This document shows, piece by piece, positions 35,265 to 42,599 of a stretch of 64,000 bases of DNA. Position numbers and translations under genes: made by a program. Location: the NCBI GenBank assembly GCA_019873625.1, contig JAIOAW010000001.1:124001-188000 (forward strand), given 5' to 3'. Numbering within the stretch: the stretch's first letter is position 1; each line of letters begins with the position of its first letter. Source of the stretch: Chloroflexota bacterium (GTDB lineage: Bacteria > Chloroflexota > Anaerolineae > UBA1429). The notes below the pieces were generated by a model. It did no database searches, had not been told where the DNA came from, and was given only the letters and a program-made list of their open reading frames with translations.

Positions 35265-35819
35265 TCAAACCGACTCATCGGCGTCAATCAAAATGACTTT
35301 GACAGGAACAGCGGGAAAGTGCCGCTTCAATCGCTCAATATCATAGACGAGTTGCTCGCCATATGACACGCCGGTAGACATTTGCGTGTGCAACGCATGG
35401 CATGGCACAATCTCGATGCCTACATCGGCTTTGTTCTCATTAAAGAAATACTGAAACTTGGCCATATCGTAAAACATAAAGGCATATTTGCCGAATTGCA
35501 CCTCGACTAGAACTTTGCCTTTTACAAAGTCAATCTGCTTGAAAGCGCCTCGAATCTCAATATCGCTATTAGGCAGCGTGATGGTGTACGTATCGCGCAG
35601 TTCCATATACCCTTTCGATCTGAAAGCCTCTCGAAACTGGTCATTCATATCCTTGGGCGAAAAAAGCGCCCGCCCGGGCATCGTTTTCTCGCTACTGATC
35701 TTGTTTTTCTGCGCCTTTACCCTCGAGATAACGTCGGCGATTTCGCGCTCACAGTCGGGGTACCGTACCTGGAGAATCTCTGCTCCCCCGAGGTGAGAGT
35801 ATTCGTAAACAATTCTCAT
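35265..35819 (-). CDS. Type II restriction endonuclease, BglII/BstYI family
   Basis: A 184-residue nuclease close to BstYI: it begins MRIVYEYSHLGGAEILQV, and the family core QIDFVKGKVLVEVQFGKYAF holds Asp97, Glu106 and Gln108 with the same 9- and 2-residue spacing as the D84/E93/Q95 active site of BglII. VGIEIVP and MSTGVSYGEQ blocks also match BstYI as remembered. BstYI cuts R^GATCY and BglII cuts A^GATCT, so a GATC-centred hexamer is the likely target. The start overlaps the methyltransferase stop (ATGA). The gene is AT-richer than its surroundings. Confidence 0.88.
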   Translation of the reverse strand: MRIVYEYSHLGGAEILQVRYPDCEREIADVISRVKAQKNKISSEKTMPGRALFSPKDMNDQFREAFRSKGYMELRDTYTITLPNSDIEIRGAFKQIDFVKGKVLVEVQFGKYAFMFYDMAKFQYFFNENKADVGIEIVPCHALHTQMSTGVSYGEQLVYDIERLKRHFPAVPVKVILIDADESV

Positions 35820-36772
35820 TTCCCCTGCTCCGGCGCGATGTAATGCGAATCCGTTTCGAAAAGCTCGGGCTGGGCAACACGCGGCCTTAAGTGAATGACC
35901 TGGGGAGGAACATTTGCCGAAGGCATATCGGGGTCATAAACCGAGCGCGTCATAGGTCGAATGCGTAAAGCACCTTCTTCTGCGAGACGAACGCGTTCTC
36001 TCGCAATTTTCACATATTCAGGCATAATCTCCGCGCCGATGGCTTTACGGTTATGCATAAGGGCAGCGATTGCGCTCGTTCCTACGCCAATAAACGGGTC
36101 TAAAACCCAGTCACCTTCATCGGTCATCGCTAATACGAGGCGTTCAATGAGTTCAACCGGAAATTGACAAGGATGGATCGTCTTTTCTACGTGATTTGCT
36201 TTCACATTGGGAATTTCCCATACGTCGCTCGGGTTCTTTCCTAATGGATTCCCCGAGAGAAGCCCTTTTTTGGGCCCTTTGAAATACTTTTTTTGAGGAT
36301 ACTTCTGAGGGACACGCACCGCATCTAAATTGAATGTATAAGTATCGCTTTTCGTAAACCAAAGGATGACCTCGTATCGGCCGGAGAACCGTTTCGACGC
36401 ATGCAGCCCATGACCGAAATGCCAAATAATGCGGTTGCGTAAATGCAAGTGGAAGGCATCAAAAATCGGATAGAGCACAATATCGAGGGGAATGATCTCG
36501 CCATTTTCTACATAGTTACCCACTTGCCAACAGATGCTGCCAGTATTCTTGAGAACCCGCACACACTCAGCAATCACCGTTTTCTGTTGCGCTAGATACT
36601 CACCCATATCGAGGCGGCTCTCATAAGGTTTGCCAAGGTTATACGGTGGCGAAGTTACGATGAGCTGTACGAATCCATCAGGAATTTGAGATAGAAGGTC
36701 CAAGCAATCTCCCTCGTAAAGGATAACGTCTGCCGATGGATCGAACGACGCCGCGATTTTGATATAATCCAT
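35816..36772 (-). CDS. Type II DNA methyltransferase partner of the BstYI-like nuclease
   Basis: A 318-residue beta-class amino-methyltransferase: catalytic TSPPY at residues 40-44 precedes SAM motif I (VLDPFIGVGTS, about 250). SPPY-type motifs are common in N4-cytosine enzymes, as in BglII/BamHI systems, so m4C is the likely product. It protects the host against the nuclease encoded directly downstream with a four-base overlap. The start is ATG 36772 with GAGGGGAG upstream; the longer frame to 36994 covers the promoters and the divergent VOC gene. Base composition is AT-rich, as for the nuclease. Confidence 0.93.
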   Translation of the reverse strand: MDYIKIAASFDPSADVILYEGDCLDLLSQIPDGFVQLIVTSPPYNLGKPYESRLDMGEYLAQQKTVIAECVRVLKNTGSICWQVGNYVENGEIIPLDIVLYPIFDAFHLHLRNRIIWHFGHGLHASKRFSGRYEVILWFTKSDTYTFNLDAVRVPQKYPQKKYFKGPKKGLLSGNPLGKNPSDVWEIPNVKANHVEKTIHPCQFPVELIERLVLAMTDEGDWVLDPFIGVGTSAIAALMHNRKAIGAEIMPEYVKIARERVRLAEEGALRIRPMTRSVYDPDMPSANVPPQVIHLRPRVAQPELFETDSHYIAPEQGK

Positions 36773-36815
36773 GCGATCTCCCCTCTGGCTTCCACACACC
36801 TTTCGTAGCACTTGT

Positions 36816-36844
36816 ATTTTATCTACTATAAAATAATTCTTCAA
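36816..36844 (-). promoter_or_regulatory. Promoter of the restriction-modification operon
   Basis: On the minus strand TTGAAG, 17 bases, TAAAAT, about 45 bases before the methyltransferase start. Confidence 0.55.
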
Positions 36845-36856
36845 ACCCCTGAAAGG

Positions 36857-36885
36857 TTGCCCTGCTTCCCCAAGGCGCCTATACT
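36857..36885 (+). promoter_or_regulatory. Promoter of the 36918 VOC gene
   Basis: TTGCCC at 36857-36862, 17 bases, TATACT at 36880-36885; AGGAGG and the ATG follow. Confidence 0.55.
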
Positions 36886-36917
36886 GCGCCCATCCGCTTT
36901 TTAGGAGGAACCCGACT

Positions 36918-37370
36918 ATGCCCGAAGGAATCCTTTCGCCGCAAGCCATTTGCCAAGTCGCTATCGTGGTCGAGGATATCGAGGCAGCCGCCAAGGCATG
37001 GGCGGCCGTCCTGGGGGTGCCCGTGCCCGCTTGGCACGTCGCGGGAGATCAGCCCGAGGCGAACACGCGCTACCACGGCCAGCCCTCCTCGGCCACCGCC
37101 AAACTCGCTTTCTTCGATATGGGCCAAGTGCGCCTCGAACTCATCGAGCCAGATGAGACGCCCAGCACCTGGCGCGATTTCCTCAATGCGCACGGCCCAG
37201 GCCTTCATCATATCGCCTTCAACGTGGGCCATATGGAGGGGGCGGTAGCGCGCCTGGAGGAAGTGGGCATTCCGGCCGTGCAAACGGGAGATTTCCCCGG
37301 CGGCTGTTATGCCTATTGCGATGGCACGGCACAGTTGGGCGCCATTTTGGAACTCTTGGCGCGGCGCTAG
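36918..37370 (+). CDS. VOC family protein
   Basis: A 150-residue vicinal-oxygen-chelate protein of the glyoxalase_4 branch: Gln in ICQVAIVVEDIEAA, His in GLHHIAFNVGHM and Glu in AILELLARR mark the metal site. It resembles the 24868-25404 VOC protein and may act on a related hydroxyacid or sugar derivative; the substrate is unknown. TTAGGAGGAA precedes the ATG. Its 3' end overlaps the convergent EamA gene by four bases. Confidence 0.85.
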   Translation: MPEGILSPQAICQVAIVVEDIEAAAKAWAAVLGVPVPAWHVAGDQPEANTRYHGQPSSATAKLAFFDMGQVRLELIEPDETPSTWRDFLNAHGPGLHHIAFNVGHMEGAVARLEEVGIPAVQTGDFPGGCYAYCDGTAQLGAILELLARR

Positions 37371-38245
37371 ATGACGAGCATCACACCTGCGATGGTCAGG
37401 ATGGTGCCGAGCAAAGTGTAGCGAGTGGGGCGCTCTTTGAGAAAGAGCGCCGTGAGCGGCACGGCAAAGAGGGGCGAGGCCGCGCCGATGGTGGCCATAC
37501 GCGTCGGGCCAACGGCCTCGACCCCCGCCACATAAAGGGTGCTGCCCAACCCAGCGCCCCATAGGCCCGTGGCGATGAGGAGGATCAGGCTGCGGCGGTC
37601 TATTTGCCGAATAGTGGGCAGTTTGCCCCGCACCGCCGCGACCAAGAGCGACCCCACAGCCACCACAGGCATACGCACGCTGTTCGCCACGGCGCTGTGC
37701 ACCTCGCGTAGGCCGATGGAGAGGATGACCGTATTCAGCCCCCAGAGGATGGCCGCACCCCCCGCCATTGCCAGCCCTTGCAGAAGCAAGCGGCGATCAG
37801 GTGCCGGTTCCTCGCGGGGGGCAATATGCTTTTTGGGGCGCGCCACAAAGTACACGCCGGCCATCACCAGGATCATCCCGGCCAGCATCTCCCACGTAGG
37901 AGGAGTGCCCAAGAGGAGCACGCTGAAAAGAAAGGTGAACAAGGGGTAACTGTTCGCCACAGGGAAGGCCCGCCCCACGCTGATGCGCTGAAGCGCGCCG
38001 ATATAGAGCGAATCTCCCAACACACCGCCAAGGATGACCGATCCCCCCAGGAGGGCGACCAAGCCCGGCGTGAGGGCGGCATACCCTTGAGGCCCCTCGG
38101 TCAGTAAAGCGAGAGGGACGACCAAAAGCAGCCCAACCGCTGTGCGCAGGCCGTTGGCCAAAAAACTATCCATGCGCGCGGCCAAACCGCGCAGCATAAT
38201 CGTCGTACAAGCCCAACTAAAGGCCGAAGCAAAAGCCACCCACAT
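37367..38245 (-). CDS. EamA/DMT family transporter
   Basis: A 292-residue, ten-span carrier with two EamA repeats (AFASAFSWACTTIMLRGLA at the start; second repeat from about residue 155, GGAAILWGLNTVIL). A cytosolic charged loop (ARPKKHIAPREEPAPD) joins the halves. It is a different subgroup from the 31084-31965 transporter. Substrate and direction are unknown. It has its own promoter and ends convergently with the VOC gene. Confidence 0.88.
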   Translation of the reverse strand: MWVAFASAFSWACTTIMLRGLAARMDSFLANGLRTAVGLLLVVPLALLTEGPQGYAALTPGLVALLGGSVILGGVLGDSLYIGALQRISVGRAFPVANSYPLFTFLFSVLLLGTPPTWEMLAGMILVMAGVYFVARPKKHIAPREEPAPDRRLLLQGLAMAGGAAILWGLNTVILSIGLREVHSAVANSVRMPVVAVGSLLVAAVRGKLPTIRQIDRRSLILLIATGLWGAGLGSTLYVAGVEAVGPTRMATIGAASPLFAVPLTALFLKERPTRYTLLGTILTIAGVMLVI

Positions 38246-38291
38246 AGGGCGCCCTCATCTCTAGCGGTATGTTCGGAGCCACAAAGCGCGA

Positions 38292-38320
38292 GTATCCCAC
38301 ACTTTGCGCGCGCCGTCAAA
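38292..38320 (-). promoter_or_regulatory. Promoter of the 37367-38245 transporter gene
   Basis: On the minus strand TTGACG, 17 bases, GATACT, about 45 bases before the start codon. Confidence 0.5.
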
Positions 38321-38334
38321 AGCCTGGGAGGCGC

Positions 38335-38350
38335 CCCACGCGCGTGGGGT
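38335..38350. terminator. Palindrome after the DUF4012 gene
   Basis: CCCCACGCGCGTGGGG, a 16-base perfect palindrome just after the DUF4012 stop; on the minus strand a TTTT follows about 15 bases later. Weak terminator candidate. Confidence 0.4.
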
Positions 38351-38352
38351 CA

Positions 38353-40266
38353 TCAGGGGCCTTCCCACCCTATGGTTATGCCGGCGAGATCGGCTTCCAG
38401 ATGGGTTTTGAGAAGGAGGGTCTGCGCGTCGAGGGCCTCCCACGGCGGTGGGGCAACCAACGTGCCCTGGAGAGCACGAACCGTAACCGCCAAGGGCACG
38501 CCCTCGATGCCGGCTTGTTTCTGCACCGTGAGGCGGTAAGCCCTATTGCCCCCCTGACCGCCGAGGATATAATCGGGCAAGCGGTACGTCAGGCATATAG
38601 AGCGCTCCTCCTGCGGGGGTACGACGAGAAGTGCCCCAAACGTCCGTTTACCCTCCTCCTCGCCGATGCGCACATCGCCCTCCACGCCCTCCGCGCTGAG
38701 CAGATCGCTCCCCTCGGGCACAAAGACGCGCACGTAATCCCAATAGCACTGCTCGGTGAGCGCTTCGTAGGAATCCCCATACGCGGCGCGATGTTCACAA
38801 CGTTCGAGGTGCACGTTGGCCTGGTTACGGTATGTGAGGCAGATGCGCCCCTCAGGGCGCTCCCCAAGCGTAACCTCATAGGCGATAGCACGGGCGATGT
38901 GCCGATCCACCTTATTCCAGCCCATATTCGTATCCACTACCAAAAGGTAATCGCCCTCGCCTTGGGCCAAGGCGCCCGCCATACCGAACCGTTCTATGGC
39001 TTCCTGGGCGCGGGGATCCGCCGCCCAGAATAGAAGGTGTTTCTGCTCAACCGCCGGGCCGATGGCACTCGCCAAACGCGCCCCGTCGCGTACGCTGAGC
39101 GCGCGGGCGCGCGCCAAGATAGCCTTCAACACCGCACCGCCGAAATCCTTGCGGTGCGCGAGCCAAGCCTGAAAATCCATCTGCCGCTCGCGGATGGAGG
39201 GCGCGCCGATGGGCGCCTCCCAAAAACCGATAGCCACCTCGATGGCATTCTCTTGGGTGATCGTAACCTCATAGCCAGGCACGGGAACCGCGCCTAACGC
39301 ACCGAGGAACATCCTGACGAAGGCCGTATCCATCGCGATCACGGCAGAGACCTCTTCGCCCGTGCCGCTCTGGTAGAGCGAGGCCAACACGTGGGCCGAG
39401 GTGGGGAAATCTGGCGACCAATTCGCATCGCGGAAGACGAGCACGGGCGCGAGCATAATCTCGCGCAAGGGGTCGGGCGGTGCCGGCGGTGGCTCGGGGC
39501 CGGTGGGGATATCGTAACTATTCCGGTAATCCGCCGAAAGGAGCCTCGCCCCATCGAAGCGCAGCACCACCACGCCGCTGATGAACCCCCCTGTGGCGCG
39601 CAACTCGTCGCTATTTTGCACGAGGAGAAGCACCGTGTGCTGCCCTTGGCGAAAAAGGTGCGGCGCGATGACCAGTGCCCGTGCCCCCCAAGCGCCGGCC
39701 TCAGCATAGGGCGCGAGGTCGGCAAGCCGGCCCCCGGCCTGCCGGGCGATAGCGGCCGCTTCTGAAAAATGCCCTTGGGCTTGAACGAGACGCTCGCGAT
39801 CCTGCGCGAACGATTTGAGGGCGGCGAGGAGGGGATCCTCTTCCATCACAAAAGGGGTGCCCGTAGCCGTCGTGATGAGGCCGAAATGATCCGCCGCACT
39901 TTCCAAGCGCACGGCGGCCCACCAAGCCGCCGTAGCCAGGTCGGCCGTTGCGCTCAGCGTGTGCTGGAGAAAAGCGACGCGCCTCTCCAGCCAGGGCCAC
40001 CAGCGCGGCCTAGGAAGGTGCCGCCCGAGCCTTTCGAAGGTGCGCAAAAAACGTTCCAGGCTCTCCATATCGCGTCGCAAAGCGCCTGCCCGGTCTGGGC
40101 TGGGCATCCCCGCGCTTTGCACCTCTTGGTAGAGGGCCACCCCATCCTCTCGCAGGTGCCGAAGGGTTGTCCTCAGCCCCCAATAGGTCGTTACCCCTTC
40201 GTAAACGGCCGCACAAAAGGCCACAACCAGGAGCCAAAAGGCGAGTTGCCGAATAGAGCGCCTCAT
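38353..40266 (-). CDS. DUF4012 domain protein, membrane-anchored
   Basis: A 637-residue protein with one N-terminal membrane anchor (LAFWLLVVAFCAAVYEG, about residues 8-24), a helical segment, and a DUF4012 domain from about residue 205 (LLLVQNSDELRATGGFISG is the family hallmark). DUF4012 proteins are found in Gram-positive and Chloroflexi surface-polysaccharide loci; the biochemical role is unknown. The start overlaps the stop of the glycosidase gene (ATGA). It is the last gene of the NusG-paralogue - sortase - glycosidase operon. Confidence 0.88.
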   Translation of the reverse strand: MRRSIRQLAFWLLVVAFCAAVYEGVTTYWGLRTTLRHLREDGVALYQEVQSAGMPSPDRAGALRRDMESLERFLRTFERLGRHLPRPRWWPWLERRVAFLQHTLSATADLATAAWWAAVRLESAADHFGLITTATGTPFVMEEDPLLAALKSFAQDRERLVQAQGHFSEAAAIARQAGGRLADLAPYAEAGAWGARALVIAPHLFRQGQHTVLLLVQNSDELRATGGFISGVVVLRFDGARLLSADYRNSYDIPTGPEPPPAPPDPLREIMLAPVLVFRDANWSPDFPTSAHVLASLYQSGTGEEVSAVIAMDTAFVRMFLGALGAVPVPGYEVTITQENAIEVAIGFWEAPIGAPSIRERQMDFQAWLAHRKDFGGAVLKAILARARALSVRDGARLASAIGPAVEQKHLLFWAADPRAQEAIERFGMAGALAQGEGDYLLVVDTNMGWNKVDRHIARAIAYEVTLGERPEGRICLTYRNQANVHLERCEHRAAYGDSYEALTEQCYWDYVRVFVPEGSDLLSAEGVEGDVRIGEEEGKRTFGALLVVPPQEERSICLTYRLPDYILGGQGGNRAYRLTVQKQAGIEGVPLAVTVRALQGTLVAPPPWEALDAQTLLLKTHLEADLAGITIGWEGP

Positions 40267-41168
40267 CGGGCTTTAGACCTCAACGCCGCAATCGCATCGC
40301 GGTAGGCTTGCCCATAAGGAGTCAACCCCCCCTGGGCGTCATAAAGGTCGCCGCCAAATCGCCCTTGGGTATCGTTGGCAAACCAGGCCCAACTTTGGAC
40401 GTAACCCGTCTCCGCGAGCCAGCGGACGCTGGCTCGCATAAAACGGATGACCTCTTCCGGGGGCACTTCGGATCCATCTGCCAGGCGCTTTTGGGGCACG
40501 CCAAACTCGCTCAAGACGAGGGGTTTATCTCCCTCGCCTACACGGGCCATCCATTCTCGAAAGGTGATGATGCGTTCTTGGAAGGCCTGCAAGTCCCACG
40601 GGGCGCGTTCCGGTTCAAGGATATAATTGTGAATATTCCAGGCATCCACAGGGGGGTAACGGCCATACTGGGCGCGGTAACTTGCGCGAAAGTCATGCGC
40701 CCAACCCCAGTCGGCATTGGCGATGCCGGCAGGCATTATGCGACAGGTGGGGTCCAGGCGGCGCGCCGCCTCGACAAAACGGTGGTAAAAGGCGGCATAG
40801 GCCGCCGGCGAAAGGTTATCTTGCGTGGGGTCGTTCGGCTCGTTGCCCACCATCCACCACTGGCCGGGGTGCTCTTTGAGGGCGCGCGCTAGGGCCTCGT
40901 CGTCATAGTGCCAGGGGACGAGGTAAACGCGCTCATAGCCCGGCACCGTGGGGCCGCTGAAGCCATAGGTGTAATACCAGAGGGGCGCGATCTGCCCCAG
41001 TTGAGCGGTTGTGGGCCACACCGCAGCCACCAAGCCCGGCCCACCCGGCGGGCGGCGCAACCAAGGCCCGCCCGCCGCACGTTGTAGAGCGGCGATCAGC
41101 AAGAGGCCGATGAAAGCCGCCACCCCACGGCCGAAAACCTCCCAAGGAGAGCGTTGCTGTTCCATCAT
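40263..41168 (-). CDS. Membrane-anchored clan GH-A glycoside hydrolase
   Basis: A 301-residue protein with an N-terminal anchor (about residues 11-30) and a TIM-barrel glycosidase domain. The acid/base Glu110 sits in the V-G-N-E-P motif and the nucleophile Glu221 in LVLSEFG, the paired glutamates of retaining clan GH-A enzymes (GH5/GH39/GH53-like). It probably acts outside the membrane on a cell-surface glycan; the exact family is not clear. The start is ATG 41168, overlapping the sortase stop (ATGA); the adjacent ATG 41165 is an alternative. Its own stop overlaps the DUF4012 start. Confidence 0.82.
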   Translation of the reverse strand: MMEQQRSPWEVFGRGVAAFIGLLLIAALQRAAGGPWLRRPPGGPGLVAAVWPTTAQLGQIAPLWYYTYGFSGPTVPGYERVYLVPWHYDDEALARALKEHPGQWWMVGNEPNDPTQDNLSPAAYAAFYHRFVEAARRLDPTCRIMPAGIANADWGWAHDFRASYRAQYGRYPPVDAWNIHNYILEPERAPWDLQAFQERIITFREWMARVGEGDKPLVLSEFGVPQKRLADGSEVPPEEVIRFMRASVRWLAETGYVQSWAWFANDTQGRFGGDLYDAQGGLTPYGQAYRDAIAALRSKAR

Positions 41169-41992
41169 CCACGGTAAGGGCGTGCGATGACCACCACCCG
41201 ATGGGTATAGGCCCATTCGGGCCAACAGGTGATGAGCGTCAGCCGATCGTCTTCGGTGGGGTCCATATAGCGGGCGTTTTGCAACCTCTGTTCCAGGCTC
41301 GCCCCCACCTCTTGCAGTTTGAGGACCTCCTCAACGATGTACAGATATTCTTGCCCCTCGCGCGTGATGATCCACACCTCATCGCCCGGTTGGAGGTCCC
41401 ACAGTCGGCGAAACACGCCGCCGCCCTTCCCCCCTGTATGCCCCGAAAGCACCGTATTGCCAGGCCCCCCCAGAGGGGCGCTACCGCGATGATGCCCCAC
41501 GGCCCCGCTCAACGTATCCCACACGGCCACCCTCTGCCCGCCGATTTCCTCGATATGCCAGCCCACCTCGAGGATCGGCGCATCGCGCTCAATCGCGGGG
41601 ATGACGATGCGCCCGATGGCGCCGCGAGGCATATCCCCCCAAGCCGTCACGGGGAAGGGCGTCGGCGAGGGGGGCAGAGTGGGCGTCAAGGTCAGCGTAG
41701 GGGTCGGCGTCTTGGTAGGGGGCGCAGGCGTCGGCGTGAGAGCCTGCGTTGGCGGGGGAGCCGTGACCGTGGGGGAATGGGTTGGAATGGGCGTGTGTGT
41801 CGGCTCGGTGGGAGAAGGCGCGAACCCCTCTGCCGCCGTGGGCGCGACCTCCACAGAGGGCGAAGGGGCCTCTTGGCCTAGCCCCGCCACGATGAGCCGC
41901 ACGGCGATAAGCCCCAAGAGGAGCGCCCATATCACGTGCCCTAGGGTGAGGCGAAATCCCTTCCTAGGCCAAAAGAGCGGGAATCGTTTCAT
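41165..41992 (-). CDS. Sortase (class D/E type) with Pro/Thr-rich linker
   Basis: A 275-residue membrane transpeptidase. After a membrane span (about residues 17-37) comes a Pro/Thr/Ser linker (about 42-115) and the sortase beta-barrel with His185 (LSGHTG), Cys256 in the TLITC motif and Arg265 (THRVVV). Sortases cleave LPxTG-like signals and attach proteins to the wall or pilus. No LPxTG protein is encoded in this operon, so substrates lie elsewhere or differ. The start is ATG 41992, after the NusG-paralogue stop; a TTG two codons upstream is less likely. Confidence 0.92.
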   Translation of the reverse strand: MKRFPLFWPRKGFRLTLGHVIWALLLGLIAVRLIVAGLGQEAPSPSVEVAPTAAEGFAPSPTEPTHTPIPTHSPTVTAPPPTQALTPTPAPPTKTPTPTLTLTPTLPPSPTPFPVTAWGDMPRGAIGRIVIPAIERDAPILEVGWHIEEIGGQRVAVWDTLSGAVGHHRGSAPLGGPGNTVLSGHTGGKGGGVFRRLWDLQPGDEVWIITREGQEYLYIVEEVLKLQEVGASLEQRLQNARYMDPTEDDRLTLITCWPEWAYTHRVVVIARPYRG

Positions 41993-41998
41993 CGGCAA

Positions 41999-42526
41999 TC
42001 AGTTCTGCGATGCATACCCCACGCGCCACACGGCAGGTCCTTCCACCGGTTCGAGCGCGCTGAACTCGACCTCACAGCGCGTCAGCCGCCCCAAGATCTC
42101 AAGGAGCACGCAGGCCCGCTTGGCATCCGAACAAGGGCGCTCAAAGATGGCCTCCAGGTTGGCCAGGGGGTGCCCCTCTTGAAAGCGCACCCGTTGGCCC
42201 GCTTGGAAGGGCACTTGATGAGGGTCACCGCACTCGGCAATGCGCCGTTGAATATGGGCAATGATCTCCTCGGGCACCCGGGCATATTCCTCGCCAAACC
42301 GCAAGATGCTCACCAACCCCGGCGTCCAGCGGATGGCATCGAGCGCCAAGGCCTCAAACTCCCACCGCGCAAAGAGATAGCGCGGGAAGAGCGGCCTGGG
42401 CGCCCGTCGAGAGGCAGTCAAAGGGTAAAACGGCAAATAGACCTCGACGCCCTGTTTGGCCAAACGGTCATACACGGCGCGCTCTTTTAACGGCTTGGTA
42501 AAGAGGACGTACCAAGGTTCCGCCAT
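41999..42526 (-). CDS. NusG paralogue (RfaH/UpxY-like specialised antiterminator)
   Basis: A 175-residue protein with a NusG N-terminal domain (WYVLFTKPLKERAVYDRLAKQG..., about residues 1-95) and a C-terminal KOW-like domain (VPFQAGQRVRFQEGHPLA, then VLLEILGRLT). The ILGR ending and 'F-x-R-Y-L-F-A' segment are features of RfaH/UpxY/LoaP paralogues rather than housekeeping NusG, which is also normally beside secE and rplK. Such factors ride RNA polymerase and suppress termination in long surface-polysaccharide operons. It is the first gene of a sortase - glycosidase - DUF4012 operon and probably promotes its expression. Confidence 0.87.
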   Translation of the reverse strand: MAEPWYVLFTKPLKERAVYDRLAKQGVEVYLPFYPLTASRRAPRPLFPRYLFARWEFEALALDAIRWTPGLVSILRFGEEYARVPEEIIAHIQRRIAECGDPHQVPFQAGQRVRFQEGHPLANLEAIFERPCSDAKRACVLLEILGRLTRCEVEFSALEPVEGPAVWRVGYASQN

Positions 42527-42557
42527 GCCTCCACCCCATCCATCGGAATTGCCCGCG

Positions 42558-42586
42558 ATTGTATCGCCCCGCGGGAACCAAGGCAA
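42558..42586 (-). promoter_or_regulatory. Promoter of the NusG-paralogue - sortase operon
   Basis: On the minus strand TTGCCT, 17 bases, TACAAT; the start codon follows about 30 bases later, giving a short leader. Confidence 0.6.
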
Positions 42587-42599
42587 GCGCCCTGCGGCC

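Noticed and set aside
35103-36772. Integration of the restriction-modification island into tRNA-Phe
   Set aside because: The island lies on the 5' side of the tRNA, no second copy of a tRNA end was seen and there is no integrase.
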